Under the pieces are notes generated by a model, which did no database searches, had not been told where the DNA came from, and saw nothing but the letters and a program-made list of their open reading frames with translations. DNA of 64,000 bases from Kaistella sp. 97-N-M2 (GTDB lineage Bacteria; Bacteroidota; Bacteroidia; Flavobacteriales; Weeksellaceae). The position numbers were made by a program, and so were the translations under genes. Positions within the stretch are counted from its first letter, which is position 1, and every line of letters begins with the position of its first letter. The stretch lies in the NCBI RefSeq assembly GCF_021513235.1, contig NZ_CP090976.1:1240001-1304000 (forward strand), read 5' to 3'. Positions 1-9,159 of this stretch are shown piece after piece.

Positions 1-765
1 GTTTCTTACGCGGCGGTGCACTACATTTTGAAAAATCAACCCCAGATTTCCGAAAAAAATATTTTATTGCTCGGCGTCGGCGAGATTGGGCAGAACACCG
101 TGGAAAATCTTGTAAAACACGTTTATCAGCCGCGCGTAAAAATTGCGAACCGAAGTTTAGACAAAGCTGAAAAAATTGCAGAAAAATATAAGATTCCACA
201 TATTGAATTTGATCAGTTTCAGGAAGAATTAAGCAAAACCGATATTCTAATTGTCGCCACCGGCGCGCAACACCCCATTATCAACAAAAGCCATTTTCCG
301 AACGGCAAAGAGACGCTGGTTATCGATCTTTCGATTCCGAATAATGTGGAGAAGAATATTACCGACAATACAAATGTAAGTTTGGTGGATGTTGATGAGC
401 TTTCCCTTCATATCCGCGAAACCATGCTGCAGCGTCAAAAAGAAATTCCGAAAGCCGAAGAAATCATCAAAGAGATGACGAAAGACTTTATGGAGTGGGA
501 AAAGAAACGAAAACTGGCCCCAAATATTCATCATTTCAAAGCAGCTCTGAAAAATATGGAGCGCAAAGAGATGCACAATATTCACAAAAAACACAAATAT
601 GTCGCGGTTGATGATATGGAACTTTCGGATAAAATGATCCAGAAAATCACCAATCGCTTTGCAAAATACATCATCGATAATCCCTGGAAAGCAGAGGAAA
701 TCAGCAAGTTGATGCATGAGATCTTAGTCGAACAACCCAATAACGAATTCAATGAGAAGCATTAA
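1..765 (+). CDS. hemA: Glutamyl-tRNA reductase, C-terminal part (truncated by window edge)
   Basis: This is the C-terminal part of the NADPH-dependent reductase that turns glutamyl-tRNA into glutamate-1-semialdehyde, the first committed step of C5 heme synthesis. The frame is open from base 1 and begins VSYAAVHYIL, so the N-terminal catalytic domain with the active-site Cys lies outside the window. The visible part has the NADP-binding glycine motif LLGVGEIGQ, then the ANRS segment, and a helical dimerisation tail (roughly the last 110 residues). The GTG at 16 is internal, not a start. Its stop codon overlaps the start of hemC by 14 bp, so the two are surely co-transcribed and probably translationally coupled. 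Confidence 0.95.
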   Translation, partial: VSYAAVHYILKNQPQISEKNILLLGVGEIGQNTVENLVKHVYQPRVKIANRSLDKAEKIAEKYKIPHIEFDQFQEELSKTDILIVATGAQHPIINKSHFPNGKETLVIDLSIPNNVEKNITDNTNVSLVDVDELSLHIRETMLQRQKEIPKAEEIIKEMTKDFMEWEKKRKLAPNIHHFKAALKNMERKEMHNIHKKHKYVAVDDMELSDKMIQKITNRFAKYIIDNPWKAEEISKLMHEILVEQPNNEFNEKH

Positions 766-1663
766 AATAGGCACCCGAAATTCTCCACTTGCACTTTGGC
801 AGGCGCGCGAAGTTGCCAGAAATCTTCAAAATAAAAATTATAAAACCGACATTGTTCCGATCCTTTCCTCCGGTGACAAAAATCTTACGCAACCACTTTA
901 TACATTAGGAATTACCGGTATTTTTACGAAAGATTTAGATATTGCGCTCTTGAATAAAGAAGTCGATATCGCCGTGCACTCCTTAAAAGATATCCCCACC
1001 GAACTGCCGCAAAACCTCAAAATAATTGCGGTTTTAGAACGCGATTATCCGGAAGATGTTTTGGTACGGAAAAAAGATTCTGCCACGCTGGACCTGAAAA
1101 ATCTCAAAATTGCCACAAGCAGCTTGAGACGCCGCGCTTTTTGGCTGCGCGAATTTCCCGAAACCCAATTTTCCGACATCCGCGGAAATGTTCAGACAAG
1201 ATTAAAGAAACTGGAAGAAAACGATTTCGACGCGACGCTCTTTTCCCTCGCAGCAATTGCCAGAATGGGTTTAAATGTTGATTATGAACAGCTTCCGATG
1301 ATGATTTCGGCACCTGCGCAAGGTGTGGTGGCGGTTTGCGGCAGAAGTGATGATGCAGAAATACAGGAAATTTTCGAAAGCATTAATCATAAAAAAACGC
1401 AAATCTGCATCGATATCGAAAGAAGTTTTCTCAATACATTGGAAGGCGGCTGTACCGCGCCAATTGGAGCCTTTGCCGAAATTAATGATCAAAATGAAAT
1501 CCGTTTCGTAGGACGGTTATGTTCCTTGGACGGAAAAAACTGTATTGAAACCGATGAAATCTTCGCCTGGAATGAAGCAGAAAATCACGGCAAAAGGCTG
1601 GCAGAAAAAATTCTGCTGAACGGCGGTCGGGAACTGATGCAGGAAATTAAAAATTCATTATAG
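752..1663 (+). CDS. hemC: Hydroxymethylbilane synthase (porphobilinogen deaminase)
   Basis: This cytosolic enzyme joins four porphobilinogen units into hydroxymethylbilane. The 303 residues match the usual length. The catalytic Asp is in AVHSLKD (Asp80), the substrate-contacting arginines are in SSLRRRA, and the dipyrromethane cofactor attaches to Cys234 in LEGGCTAPIGA. It is the second gene of the heme operon; its ATG lies inside the end of hemA, and hemD follows after 33 bp. Confidence 0.98.
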   Translation: MRSIKIGTRNSPLALWQAREVARNLQNKNYKTDIVPILSSGDKNLTQPLYTLGITGIFTKDLDIALLNKEVDIAVHSLKDIPTELPQNLKIIAVLERDYPEDVLVRKKDSATLDLKNLKIATSSLRRRAFWLREFPETQFSDIRGNVQTRLKKLEENDFDATLFSLAAIARMGLNVDYEQLPMMISAPAQGVVAVCGRSDDAEIQEIFESINHKKTQICIDIERSFLNTLEGGCTAPIGAFAEINDQNEIRFVGRLCSLDGKNCIETDEIFAWNEAENHGKRLAEKILLNGGRELMQEIKNSL

Positions 1664-1696
1664 TCTCGCGTTTTCTCGCGATCCTTAAAAATACTT

Positions 1697-2377
1697 ATGA
1701 AAATTCTTTTCACAAAAAAACTAAGTAAAGTAATGATTTCCAAGAAATTAGGAAGTCATTTTTCTTATGATTTTTTAGAAGTGATTAAAATCAAACCTTT
1801 GAAAGTTGAACCTTTCGCATTAAAAAATAAATCGCTTGTCTTCACGAGCGTCAATGCTGTAGATTCTTTTTTTGCCAATGATTTCAAGCCGAATGAAAAC
1901 TTCGTGGAGAAAAATTACAACAAGATTTATGCAGTGGGCTTGAAGACCAAAGCCGCCCTGCGGAAACGCGGTTTCGGAACCTTTAAAGTCGCAAAAAATG
2001 CGCAGGAGCTTTCCGAATTTATTATCGACAACAGCACAACCGAAAAATTCCTCCATTTTTGTGGCGATCTTGCCTTAGATGTCTTAGATAAAACATTACC
2101 TCTGCAGAATATATCTTACAAAAAGATCGTCGTTTACGAAACCAGCCTAATCTATCCGGAAGTTTCCGGCGATTATGATGGCGTGTGTTTTTTTAGTCCG
2201 AGCGGAGTTCGTAGTTTTGCAAAGTTTAATTCTTTGGACCACCTGCAGTTGTTTTCAATTGGCGAAACAACTGAAAGTGAGCTGAGGAAATTCACAAAAA
2301 ATCCAATTATAACAAGTAAAGAAAGCAATCTCGACGATTTGCTGAAATTAATTTCTGCGCAGAAAAAACAAAACTGA
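1697..2377 (+). CDS. hemD: Uroporphyrinogen-III synthase
   Basis: This enzyme closes and isomerises hydroxymethylbilane to uroporphyrinogen III. HemD sequences diverge strongly and carry few fixed residues, so position is the main evidence: it sits between hemC and hemE on the same strand. Supporting features are the length (226 aa), the two-lobed alpha/beta pattern, a TSVNAV segment in the first lobe, and [10 protein letters not shown] with [11 protein letters not shown] in the second, both typical of the family. hemE starts 19 bp downstream. Confidence 0.9.
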   Translation: MKILFTKKLSKVMISKKLGSHFSYDFLEVIKIKPLKVEPFALKNKSLVFTSVNAVDSFFANDFKPNENFVEKNYNKIYAVGLKTKAALRKRGFGTFKVAKNAQELSEFIIDNSTTEKFLHFCGDLALDVLDKTLPLQNISYKKIVVYETSLIYPEVSGDYDGVCFFSPSGVRSFAKFNSLDHLQLFSIGETTESELRKFTKNPIITSKESNLDDLLKLISAQKKQN

Positions 2378-2396
2378 GCGGGGAAAATCTATTATT

Positions 2397-3425
2397 ATGA
2401 TTAAAAATGACCTGTATTTAAAAGCGTTAAGAGGCGAAACCGTTGACAGACCACCGGTTTGGATGATGCGGCAAGCCGGCAGATTTTTACCGGAATTTCG
2501 GGAACTACGCGATAAATACGATTTTTTTACAAGATGCCAAACGCCGGAACTGGCCTCGGAAATTACGGTGATGCCGATTCGCCGCTATCCTTTGGATGCT
2601 GCCATTTTGTTTTCGGATATTTTGGTGATTCCGCAGGCGATGGGCATGGATTTCGAGATGCGCGATGGTGTTGGGCCCTGGTTAGAAAAGCCCATCCGCA
2701 CCTTGGAAGATGTGCAAAACGTTTACGTGCCCAACGTGAATGATACTTTAGGTTACGTTTTCGACGCCATCGAAATGACTTTACACAAACTGGATAATGA
2801 CATTCCGTTGATCGGTTTTGCGGGATCTCCCTGGACGATCCTGTGCTACTGCGTTGAAGGAAAAGGCTCCAAAACTTTCGACGTGGCCAAAAAATTCTGT
2901 TTCCAAAACCCGGAAGCCGCGCATTTATTGTTGCAGAAAATTACAGATACCACGATTGCCTATTTGAAAAGGAAAGTAGAGAAAGGCGTTTCTGCCGTTC
3001 AGGTTTTCGATTCCTGGGGCGGAATGCTGTCGCCGGAAGATTATCAGGTTTTTTCTTACCAGTATATCAATCAGATTGTTGAGGCTCTGAGCCCTTTAAC
3101 CCACGTTGTTGTTTTCGGAAAAGGCTGTTGGTTTGCCTTGGAAGAAATGATGCTGTCCAAAGTTTCGGCGCTGGGTGTCGACTGGACGATTCGGCCGGAA
3201 ATGGCAAGAACTTTAACCAATCAAACGATGACTTTGCAGGGAAATTTTGATCCCGCAAGATTATATTCTTCGCCGGAAACCATCCGAAAAATGGTAAACG
3301 AAATGATCGATCGGTTTGGAAAAGACCGCTATATCGTTAATCTTGGCCACGGAATTTTACCCAATATTCCACTGGAAAACGCCGAAGCATTTATTCGCGC
3401 TGTTGTGGACTGGAAGCAGAATTAA
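2397..3425 (+). CDS. hemE: Uroporphyrinogen decarboxylase
   Basis: This enzyme decarboxylates the four acetate side chains of uroporphyrinogen III to give coproporphyrinogen III. The 342 residues match the TIM-barrel family. The N-terminal signature [12 protein letters not shown] (about residues 18-29) and the essential Asp in ILFSDIL (Asp74) are present, as is the C-terminal NLGHGILPN motif. It is the last gene of the visible heme operon and is followed by a strong hairpin terminator. Confidence 0.98.
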   Translation: MIKNDLYLKALRGETVDRPPVWMMRQAGRFLPEFRELRDKYDFFTRCQTPELASEITVMPIRRYPLDAAILFSDILVIPQAMGMDFEMRDGVGPWLEKPIRTLEDVQNVYVPNVNDTLGYVFDAIEMTLHKLDNDIPLIGFAGSPWTILCYCVEGKGSKTFDVAKKFCFQNPEAAHLLLQKITDTTIAYLKRKVEKGVSAVQVFDSWGGMLSPEDYQVFSYQYINQIVEALSPLTHVVVFGKGCWFALEEMMLSKVSALGVDWTIRPEMARTLTNQTMTLQGNFDPARLYSSPETIRKMVNEMIDRFGKDRYIVNLGHGILPNIPLENAEAFIRAVVDWKQN

Positions 3426-3445
3426 GCTTTAGCTTTAAAAATATA

Positions 3446-3476
3446 GAGAACGCATCACCGGTGCGTTCTTTTTTTT
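3446..3476. terminator. Bidirectional terminator between hemE and the GNAT gene
   Basis: The 8-bp stem AGAACGCA/TGCGTTCT has a 7-nt loop and is followed by nine T on the + strand. It separates the convergent hemE and acetyltransferase genes and probably serves both. Confidence 0.8.
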
Positions 3477-3999
3477 ATTTGAATTTTTCCGTCTCGTAGT
3501 ACATCAATTCCACGTCATCGCCGGGAAGCTGAACCATTTTTACGTATTTCAAACCGAGCTTTTCTATCAATTTTCGCGAGGCAATATTTTCTGTAACTGT
3601 AATTGCAGAAACCTTCGTGATTCCAAAATCTGAAAAAGCTTTTTCCAAAAGTTTGGACGCCGCTTCGAAGCCGTAACCTTTCCCCTGAAATTCATCCAGA
3701 AAAGAAAAACCAATGTCGTGCACATCGAGGCCGTCGCGCTCGAAAATTCCTACGGAACCAATTTTAGCGTTGTCAGATTTACGTACGATCAAATAATTAC
3801 CGTAACCCAATCTTTCGATCTGCGGGAAAAATTTCTCCTGAATATAATTTTCTGCATCTTCCAGGGTTCGAAGTTTTCGATCGCCAATAAATTCGATAAA
3901 TTTCGGCGAATTATAAAGTTCGAAAATAAAAGGCGCATCGGCGACGGACATTGGTCGCAGCACCAAGCGTTCGGTCTCCAGATTTTTAATTTCCATCAT
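3475..3999 (-). CDS. GNAT family N-acetyltransferase (RimJ/RimL-like)
   Basis: This is a 174-residue acyl-CoA N-acyltransferase. It starts with LETERLVLRPM, the usual opening of RimJ/RimL-type enzymes, and has the acetyl-CoA-binding stretch around FQGKGYGFEAA followed by a conserved NIASRKLIEKLG helix. The substrate cannot be told; both ribosomal-protein and small-molecule acetyltransferases look like this. The frame is open further upstream, but the start is placed at the ATG pair at 3994-3999 because the family motif begins there and a TAAATTTG promoter element at 4032-4039 lies inside the longer frame. The last bases overlap the terminator it shares with hemE. Confidence 0.88.
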   Translation of the reverse strand: MMEIKNLETERLVLRPMSVADAPFIFELYNSPKFIEFIGDRKLRTLEDAENYIQEKFFPQIERLGYGNYLIVRKSDNAKIGSVGIFERDGLDVHDIGFSFLDEFQGKGYGFEAASKLLEKAFSDFGITKVSAITVTENIASRKLIEKLGLKYVKMVQLPGDDVELMYYETEKFK

Positions 4000-4031
4000 T
4001 TTATTGCCATTTAAAGATTTGCAGAGGATCA

Positions 4032-4039
4032 CAAATTTA
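4032..4039 (-). promoter_or_regulatory. -7 promoter element for the GNAT gene
   Basis: TAAATTTG on the - strand fits the Bacteroidetes -7 consensus TAnnTTTG. It lies about 32 nt before the ATG. No clear -33 TTG was seen. Confidence 0.5.
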
Positions 4040-4084
4040 AAGAAAAGGTGGCACAGAAATGGAAGTGTAGTGGAAAATTTAAAA

Positions 4085-4516
4085 ATGAAAAAAATTATAA
4101 CGGGCTTTTTAGCCATTTTCGCGCTGCTTTTTTTAGCGAACTGTACGTCGCAAATGCCAACTCCAGCTAACCTTAATAAAGAATGGATGTTGGTGCAATT
4201 TCAGGATTTCAGCAAAGATCTCATGGTAAGCAGCAAAGCCAACATGAACTTAACCAATATTAATCAAGCCGGAAAGTTTACCGCCAATATGGGCTGCAAC
4301 AGCATGTTTGGCACCGCAACTTTCAATGCGAATGGAAATGTAACATTTTCGGATGTTGGAAGCACGATGATGTACTGCGATAAAGCCATGGATTTGGAAG
4401 CCGCGTTTGGCAAAGCTTTGCCTACGATGACGAACTTTAAGATTGACGGTCATTATTTGACGCTTTCCGACAACACGGGAAAAATGATGAAATTTCTAGC
4501 CGCCGATTGGGACTAG
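4085..4516 (+). CDS. META domain lipoprotein (HslJ-like)
   Basis: This is a 143-residue exported lipoprotein. The N-terminus MKKIITGFLAIFALLFLANC has a charged start, a hydrophobic core and a good lipobox (LANC), predicting a lipidated Cys after cleavage. The rest is one META/HslJ domain, with the typical NKEWMLVQF opening, the CNSMFGTATF core and a C-terminal LTLSDNTGKMMKF strand. META domains occur in heat-shock and novobiocin-resistance proteins, but their molecular role is unclear. The start was chosen at the signal peptide; the frame is open 27 codons further upstream. It is a single gene ended by its own terminator. Confidence 0.88.
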   Translation: MKKIITGFLAIFALLFLANCTSQMPTPANLNKEWMLVQFQDFSKDLMVSSKANMNLTNINQAGKFTANMGCNSMFGTATFNANGNVTFSDVGSTMMYCDKAMDLEAAFGKALPTMTNFKIDGHYLTLSDNTGKMMKFLAADWD

Positions 4517-4535
4517 AAAATTAAAGATAGAATTT

Positions 4536-4567
4536 AATCTCAGAGCATTTTTATCTGAGATTTTTTA
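4536..4567 (+). terminator. Terminator after the META lipoprotein
   Basis: A 9-bp perfect stem (AATCTCAGA/TCTGAGATT) with a 9-nt loop runs directly into a T-tract. It ends just before the hflX promoter. Confidence 0.85.
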
Positions 4568-4594
4568 TTGCTGAAATTCAAATTATTATCTTTG
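4568..4594 (+). promoter_or_regulatory. hflX promoter
   Basis: TTG at 4568-4570 and TATCTTTG at 4587-4594 (16-bp spacer) match the Bacteroidetes -33/-7 pattern. The -33 TTG is the same triplet that would be the TTG start of the open hflX frame, so that start is not usable and translation must begin further downstream. Confidence 0.7.
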
Positions 4595-5857
4595 TACAAA
4601 TGCCGAAAGGAAATTTATGTTAGAAAAAAAGATCACAACTACGAAAAAGCCGTACTGGTCGGCTTAATTACGCAAAATCAGGACGAAGATAAACTTGTTG
4701 AATATATGGATGAGTTGGACTTTCTCGCTTTAACAGCGGGAGCTTCCGTCGTGAAAAGATTTACCCAAAAATTAACGCAGCCGGACTCCAAAACATTTAT
4801 TGGCAGCGGGAAAGCCCAGGAAATAAGAGATTACGTAAAAGAAAACCATATCGGGACCGTAATTTTCGATGATGAACTTACGCCTTCTCAGCTGAAGAAT
4901 CTCGAAAAAGAAATGGAAGTCAAAATTCTGGACCGCACAAATTTGATACTTGATATTTTCGCCCAGCGCGCGCAAACTTCTTACGCAAGAACGCAGGTTG
5001 AGCTGGCGCAGTACCAATATCTGTTGCCGCGGTTAACGCGAATGTGGACCCACCTCGAAAGACAAAAAGGGGGAATTGGAATGCGTGGTCCGGGTGAAAC
5101 AGAAATCGAAACCGACAGACGAATCATTCGCGACCGGATTACTTTACTCAAGGAGAAACTCAAAACCATCGATAAACAAATGTCCACACAACGACAAAAC
5201 CGGGGAAAAATGGTGCGTGTTGCGTTGGTGGGTTATACGAATGTGGGAAAATCCACGCTGATGAATTCCATTTCGAAATCAGAGGTTTTTGCCGAAGATA
5301 AACTCTTTGCAACGTTGGATACCACGGTGCGCAAAGTGGTTATCGGAAATTTACCCTTCCTTTTAACAGATACCGTTGGTTTTATCCGAAAATTACCGAC
5401 GCAGCTCGTCGAAAGTTTTAAATCGACGCTGGACGAAGTGCGGGAGGCTGACCTTCTTATTCATGTCGTGGATATTTCCCACGAAAGTTTTGAAGACCAC
5501 ATCAATTCCGTGAACCAGATTCTTGTAGAGATTGAAGCCCATCAAAAACCCATGATTATGGTTTTTAATAAGATTGATGCTTTCTCTCATGAGGTGAAAG
5601 AGGAAGACGATCTAACACCGGAAACCCGTAAAAATATTTCGTTGGAGGAATGGAAGAGAACCTGGATGTCGAAATCGCAATATCCGACCGTTTTTATTTC
5701 TGCGCTGACGAAAGATAATTTCCCGGAGATGAAAAAAATGATTTACGACGAAGTTCTAAAAATTCATATCTCGAGATTTCCGTACAATGATTTTCTGTTT
5801 GAATATCACGAAGAAGAAGAGGAAGTTAAAGAGGACCAACCATTGGAACTGGAATAA
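4568..5857 (+). CDS. hflX: GTPase HflX (apparent frameshift at the start)
   Basis: This ribosome-associated GTPase splits or rescues stalled 70S ribosomes. The protein has the N-terminal HflX domain, the glycine-rich linker signature GGIGMRGPGETEIETDRR (open-frame residues 168-185), Walker A GYTNVGKST (222-230), the DTVGFI switch and an NKID motif. The open frame has no sensible start: its first TTG (4568) is the promoter -33 element. An ATG at 4617 would give MLEKKDHNYEKAVLVG, the expected beginning, if the A-run 4624-4630 had eight A instead of seven; as written, that ATG reaches a stop after 16 codons. So either one base is missing (sequencing or real mutation) or an unusual start is used. 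glsA follows after 18 bp. Confidence 0.93.
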   Translation: MLKFKLLSLYKCRKEIYVRKKDHNYEKAVLVGLITQNQDEDKLVEYMDELDFLALTAGASVVKRFTQKLTQPDSKTFIGSGKAQEIRDYVKENHIGTVIFDDELTPSQLKNLEKEMEVKILDRTNLILDIFAQRAQTSYARTQVELAQYQYLLPRLTRMWTHLERQKGGIGMRGPGETEIETDRRIIRDRITLLKEKLKTIDKQMSTQRQNRGKMVRVALVGYTNVGKSTLMNSISKSEVFAEDKLFATLDTTVRKVVIGNLPFLLTDTVGFIRKLPTQLVESFKSTLDEVREADLLIHVVDISHESFEDHINSVNQILVEIEAHQKPMIMVFNKIDAFSHEVKEEDDLTPETRKNISLEEWKRTWMSKSQYPTVFISALTKDNFPEMKKMIYDEVLKIHISRFPYNDFLFEYHEEEEEVKEDQPLELE

Positions 5858-5875
5858 TTTCGCTCAACATCAAAC

Positions 5876-6796
5876 GTGGGAAAAGACTATCGCCAAATTA
5901 TTGCAGATACGTATGCAAGCATTTTATCTCAGGAAAATCTGGGCAAAGTTCCCGATTATATCCCCGAAATCGCCTGCATTGATGAGAACAAATTCGGTGT
6001 TTCTTTCACCGATCTGAACGGATTCAATTTTGGGGTGGGCGATTTTGAGGAAAAATTTTCCATTCAAAGCATATCCAAAATTTTTGCGCTGTCTTTCACT
6101 TATGAAAAGTTGGGCGAAGAATTGTGGAAGAGAGTAGATGTGGAGCCTTCCGGCACCGCCTTTAATTCTTTGGTACAGCTGGAAGCCGACCATGGCATTC
6201 CACGAAATCCCTTTATAAATGCGGGCGCTTTGGTTATTTGCGATGTTCTTTTAGAAAACTGCAAAAATCCGAAAGACGAAATTCTTCTTTACATCCGCGA
6301 ACTTACGGACGACGAGTCCGCGGATTTCAATGAAAAAGTTGCCGCGAGCGAAATGCAGAACAGTTTTCGAAATGCCGCGATGGCCAATTACATGAAATCC
6401 TTCGGCAACATCAGAAGCCAACCCGATGCGGTAATCGAACTGTACTGTCATCTTTGCTCCATCGAAATGTCCTGCAGACAGCTAAGCAAAAGCCTTCTCT
6501 ATTTGGCTAACGGCGGAAAACTTCCCGGAAGCAACAAACATATTATTTCCCTTAATAAAGCCAGAAGAATTAATGCGATCCTGCTTACATGCGGATTTTA
6601 CGATGAATCCGGCGAGTTTTCATTTTTGGTAGGCCTGCCCGGAAAAAGCGGCGTAGGTGGCGGCATCATTGCGCTTTACCCGGAACATTACTGCATCGCC
6701 GTGTGGAGTCCGAAATTAAATCCGAAAGGCAACTCCTACCGCGGCATGAAATTTCTGCAGGAGTTCACCATGCAAACACGGGAATCTATTTTTTGA
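5876..6796 (+). CDS. glsA: Glutaminase A
   Basis: This serine-dependent amidohydrolase converts glutamine to glutamate and ammonia. The 306 residues fit the family. The nucleophile is in the beta-lactamase-like Ser-x-x-Lys motif QSISKIF (Ser65, Lys68); NPFINAGALV, the family's Asn/Tyr-bearing middle region and the C-terminal GKSGVGGGI stretch are also present. The start is a GTG. It follows hflX by 18 bp and is followed after 2 bp by an AlkD-like gene, so the three probably form one operon. Confidence 0.95.
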   Translation: MGKDYRQIIADTYASILSQENLGKVPDYIPEIACIDENKFGVSFTDLNGFNFGVGDFEEKFSIQSISKIFALSFTYEKLGEELWKRVDVEPSGTAFNSLVQLEADHGIPRNPFINAGALVICDVLLENCKNPKDEILLYIRELTDDESADFNEKVAASEMQNSFRNAAMANYMKSFGNIRSQPDAVIELYCHLCSIEMSCRQLSKSLLYLANGGKLPGSNKHIISLNKARRINAILLTCGFYDESGEFSFLVGLPGKSGVGGGIIALYPEHYCIAVWSPKLNPKGNSYRGMKFLQEFTMQTRESIF

Positions 6797-6798
6797 TA

Positions 6799-7509
6799 AT
6801 GGTTGAAGAAATTAAAGAAGCTTTAAAGGCACTCTCTGTAGCAGAAAAGGCGGCGTTTTATCCCTCTTTTTTCAAAACAGGAAAGGGACAGTACGGCGAA
6901 GGCGACGAATTTATCGGCGTCAGCGTGCCCGATCAGCGGAAAATTGCAAAAGAATATTTCCAAAAAATATCTTTGGATGAGTTGCAGGAGTTGTTATCGT
7001 CCAAAATTCACGAACACCGGCTGTCAGCTTTATTGATGCTGGTTCTGAAATTCGAAAAAACAAAAGATCCTGAAGAACAGGCTGAGATCGTTGCGTTTTA
7101 CCTTCAAAACAAAAAATTCATCAATAACTGGAATTTGGTCGATACCTCGTGCTATAAAATTTTGGGACGGTTTTGTTTCGAAAATGACGATGATTCCATT
7201 TTAAAAAGCTTAGCCGAAGAAGATCATTTATGGAGCAGACGAATTGCGATAGTCGCAACAATGTTCCATATTAAAAAAGGAAAATTCAATTTGACAAAAG
7301 AGTTGGTTCTTAAAAACCTGAACCACGAACACGATCTGATGCAAAAGGCGAATGGCTGGCTTTTGCGCGAGATGGGTAAAAAGGATGAAACGGAACTTTT
7401 GAATTTTCTTAACCTTCATTACAAAAAGATGCCGCGAACTTCGCTTCGCTACGCAATCGAAAAATTAGACGAAAATCTGCGTCAGGATTATCTACAGTCC
7501 CGAATTTAA
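6799..7509 (+). CDS. DNA alkylation repair protein (AlkD-like)
   Basis: This 236-residue all-helical protein belongs to the AlkD/HEAT-like DNA glycosylase family, which removes positively charged alkylated bases such as 3- and 7-methylpurines. Typical features are the SVPDQRKIAKEYF segment near residue 44, the INNWNLVDTSC motif (the Trp/Asp region that contacts DNA) and the SLRYAIEKL end. The ATG at 6799 was chosen because the longer open frame lies within glsA. It starts 2 bp after glsA. The exact substrate is inferred from the family. Confidence 0.88.
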   Translation: MVEEIKEALKALSVAEKAAFYPSFFKTGKGQYGEGDEFIGVSVPDQRKIAKEYFQKISLDELQELLSSKIHEHRLSALLMLVLKFEKTKDPEEQAEIVAFYLQNKKFINNWNLVDTSCYKILGRFCFENDDDSILKSLAEEDHLWSRRIAIVATMFHIKKGKFNLTKELVLKNLNHEHDLMQKANGWLLREMGKKDETELLNFLNLHYKKMPRTSLRYAIEKLDENLRQDYLQSRI

Positions 7510-7662
7510 GACGTTTTCTAAAATGTTTTGAAAGGTTTTTGCATGAAATTGTTCCGCGAAGAAGTTAAACTCGGCATCACGCCGTTTTAAAAAATATACC
7601 CTGGACCAATAAATTAATATTACTTTTTAGTGTTTTTTTTGTATTTTATCGCAAATCAAAAT

Positions 7663-8739
7663 ATGAAATTAAAGGCACTCCTTCACTGGACCATCATTTT
7701 CCCCTTACTTGCAGGTCTTTTTTACCTGTTCGGTTTTTTAAACAACACGGCACTTAGCAATATAATTGGTGCGCTTCTTTTATTTGTGAGCGTTTTGGCA
7801 GCCGTTCATCACGCCGAAGTAATTGCCCATAAAGTGGGCGAACCTTACGGAACGATTATTCTCGCGATCTGCATCACCATTTTGGAGGTGGGTTTAATCA
7901 TTTCTTTTATGCTTTCCGGCAGCGAAGGATCACAAACGTATGCACGAGATACAGTGTTTGCCGCGGTGATGTTGATTCTTAACGGTATTCTTGGAATCTG
8001 TATTTGGATTGGCAGCAGAAAATACAAAGAGCAGTTTTTCATCACCAATTCGGCGACGTCTTATTTGGTGTGCTTGGTGGCCATTTTAGTTTTAACTTTA
8101 ATTTTACCCAACTACACTTCAAGTGCGCGCGGCCCGTATTATTCCGAAGCGCAGCTCGTGTTTATATCACTGGCCTGTCTCACGGTTTACAGCAGTTTTT
8201 TAACCTTTCAAACCGTTCGTCACCGGAATTATTTTGTTATCGAATCGCCGGACGAAACTTTGCACGAGGCAGATCCGCCTTCCATGGAAAATACGTTGCT
8301 GAGTCTCGCAATGCTCATCATTTGCCTGGCGACGGTTATTTTTATGGCAAAAGGACTTTCGCCTGTTATTGAAGAGTTTGTAGAAAATATTGGTGCGCCG
8401 CGGGCATTAGTTGGCGTGATTATCGCCGCGGTTGTTTTGTTGCCCGAAGGGCTGGCCGCAATTCGTGCTGCCCGTAACAATCAAATTCAGTCTTCCATCA
8501 ATTTGGGCCTGGGCTCGGCCTTGGCGAGTGTGGGTTTAACGATTCCTGCAGTTTCCGCCGTGTGCATCTATTATGATATACCCTTTGTTTTGGGCCTCGA
8601 TATGAAATCGATTATTTTATTGGCGCTCTCGGTTTTCATCGTCATGCTTTCTTTGAGCCGCGGCAAGACCAATCATCTTTACGGAACCGTGCTTTTGGTT
8701 AATTTGGCCGCGTACATTTTTACCGTAATTGTGCCTTAA
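7663..8739 (+). CDS. Calcium/proton antiporter (ChaA/CaxA family)
   Basis: This is a 358-residue inner-membrane cation exchanger of the Ca2+:cation antiporter superfamily. It has about eleven hydrophobic segments in two homologous halves. The first alpha-repeat carries AEVIAHKVGEPYG and ITILEVGLI; the second carries VVLLPEGLAAIRAARNNQ and GSALASVGLTIPA, with the acidic residues expected for ion binding. The ATG at 7663 starts MKLKALLHW directly before the first membrane segment; an upstream in-frame GTG (7630) is less likely. Ion preference (Ca2+, Na+ or K+ against H+) cannot be read from the sequence. It converges on the truncated haemoglobin gene with only 2 bp between the stops. Confidence 0.92.
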   Translation: MKLKALLHWTIIFPLLAGLFYLFGFLNNTALSNIIGALLLFVSVLAAVHHAEVIAHKVGEPYGTIILAICITILEVGLIISFMLSGSEGSQTYARDTVFAAVMLILNGILGICIWIGSRKYKEQFFITNSATSYLVCLVAILVLTLILPNYTSSARGPYYSEAQLVFISLACLTVYSSFLTFQTVRHRNYFVIESPDETLHEADPPSMENTLLSLAMLIICLATVIFMAKGLSPVIEEFVENIGAPRALVGVIIAAVVLLPEGLAAIRAARNNQIQSSINLGLGSALASVGLTIPAVSAVCIYYDIPFVLGLDMKSIILLALSVFIVMLSLSRGKTNHLYGTVLLVNLAAYIFTVIVP

Positions 8740-8741
8740 AA

Positions 8742-9125
8742 TTATTCCAGTTTTTTGGCCGTCTCCATTTTATAACCCATGAGATTGGCGATGTTGGTGG
8801 CTTTGTAGACCGCCATTTCTGCCATTTCTCCGACAAAATTTTCTTCCACCGTTTGCGTCCACAACTTTACCCAATGCGCGAAATGCGCTTTCTGCATCGC
8901 CAATTTTTTATTGATGGGAAAATGCACCGCCATTGGGTTCCCTTTGTACGACACGTTTCCGAGAAGCAAAGTTTCCCAAAAGGAATACATTTTCGGCAGG
9001 TGGTGGCTCCAGTCCACTTTGGCAACATCATTAAAAAAGAAACCGATGGTTTCATCCGTGGCCACTTTTTCGTAAAATTTATCGACCAGCAATTCAATAT
9101 CCTCTCGTGTTTCCAAATTTTTCAT
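8742..9125 (-). CDS. Group III truncated haemoglobin
   Basis: This 127-residue heme protein has the shortened 2-on-2 globin fold. The family signature ending AHFAHWVKLW (residues 80-89) contains the proximal His, and FFFNDVAKVDW plus the LPKMYSFWETLLLG region are typical of group III. Members bind O2 or NO and are often linked to microaerobic or nitrosative stress. It is monocistronic. The -7 element lies 4 nt before the ATG, so the mRNA is probably leaderless, and an FNR-like dyad sits upstream, suggesting activation by a Crp/Fnr-family regulator. Confidence 0.93.
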   Translation of the reverse strand: MKNLETREDIELLVDKFYEKVATDETIGFFFNDVAKVDWSHHLPKMYSFWETLLLGNVSYKGNPMAVHFPINKKLAMQKAHFAHWVKLWTQTVEENFVGEMAEMAVYKATNIANLMGYKMETAKKLE

Positions 9126-9129
9126 ACTT

Positions 9130-9137
9130 CAAAATTA
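9130..9137 (-). promoter_or_regulatory. -7 element of the truncated haemoglobin promoter
   Basis: TAATTTTG on the - strand ends only 4 nt before the ATG at 9125. No TTG/TTTG lies at the right distance for a -33 box, which suggests an activator-dependent promoter. Confidence 0.6.
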
Positions 9138-9159
9138 AGACAATTTACAGCCAAGTCGT

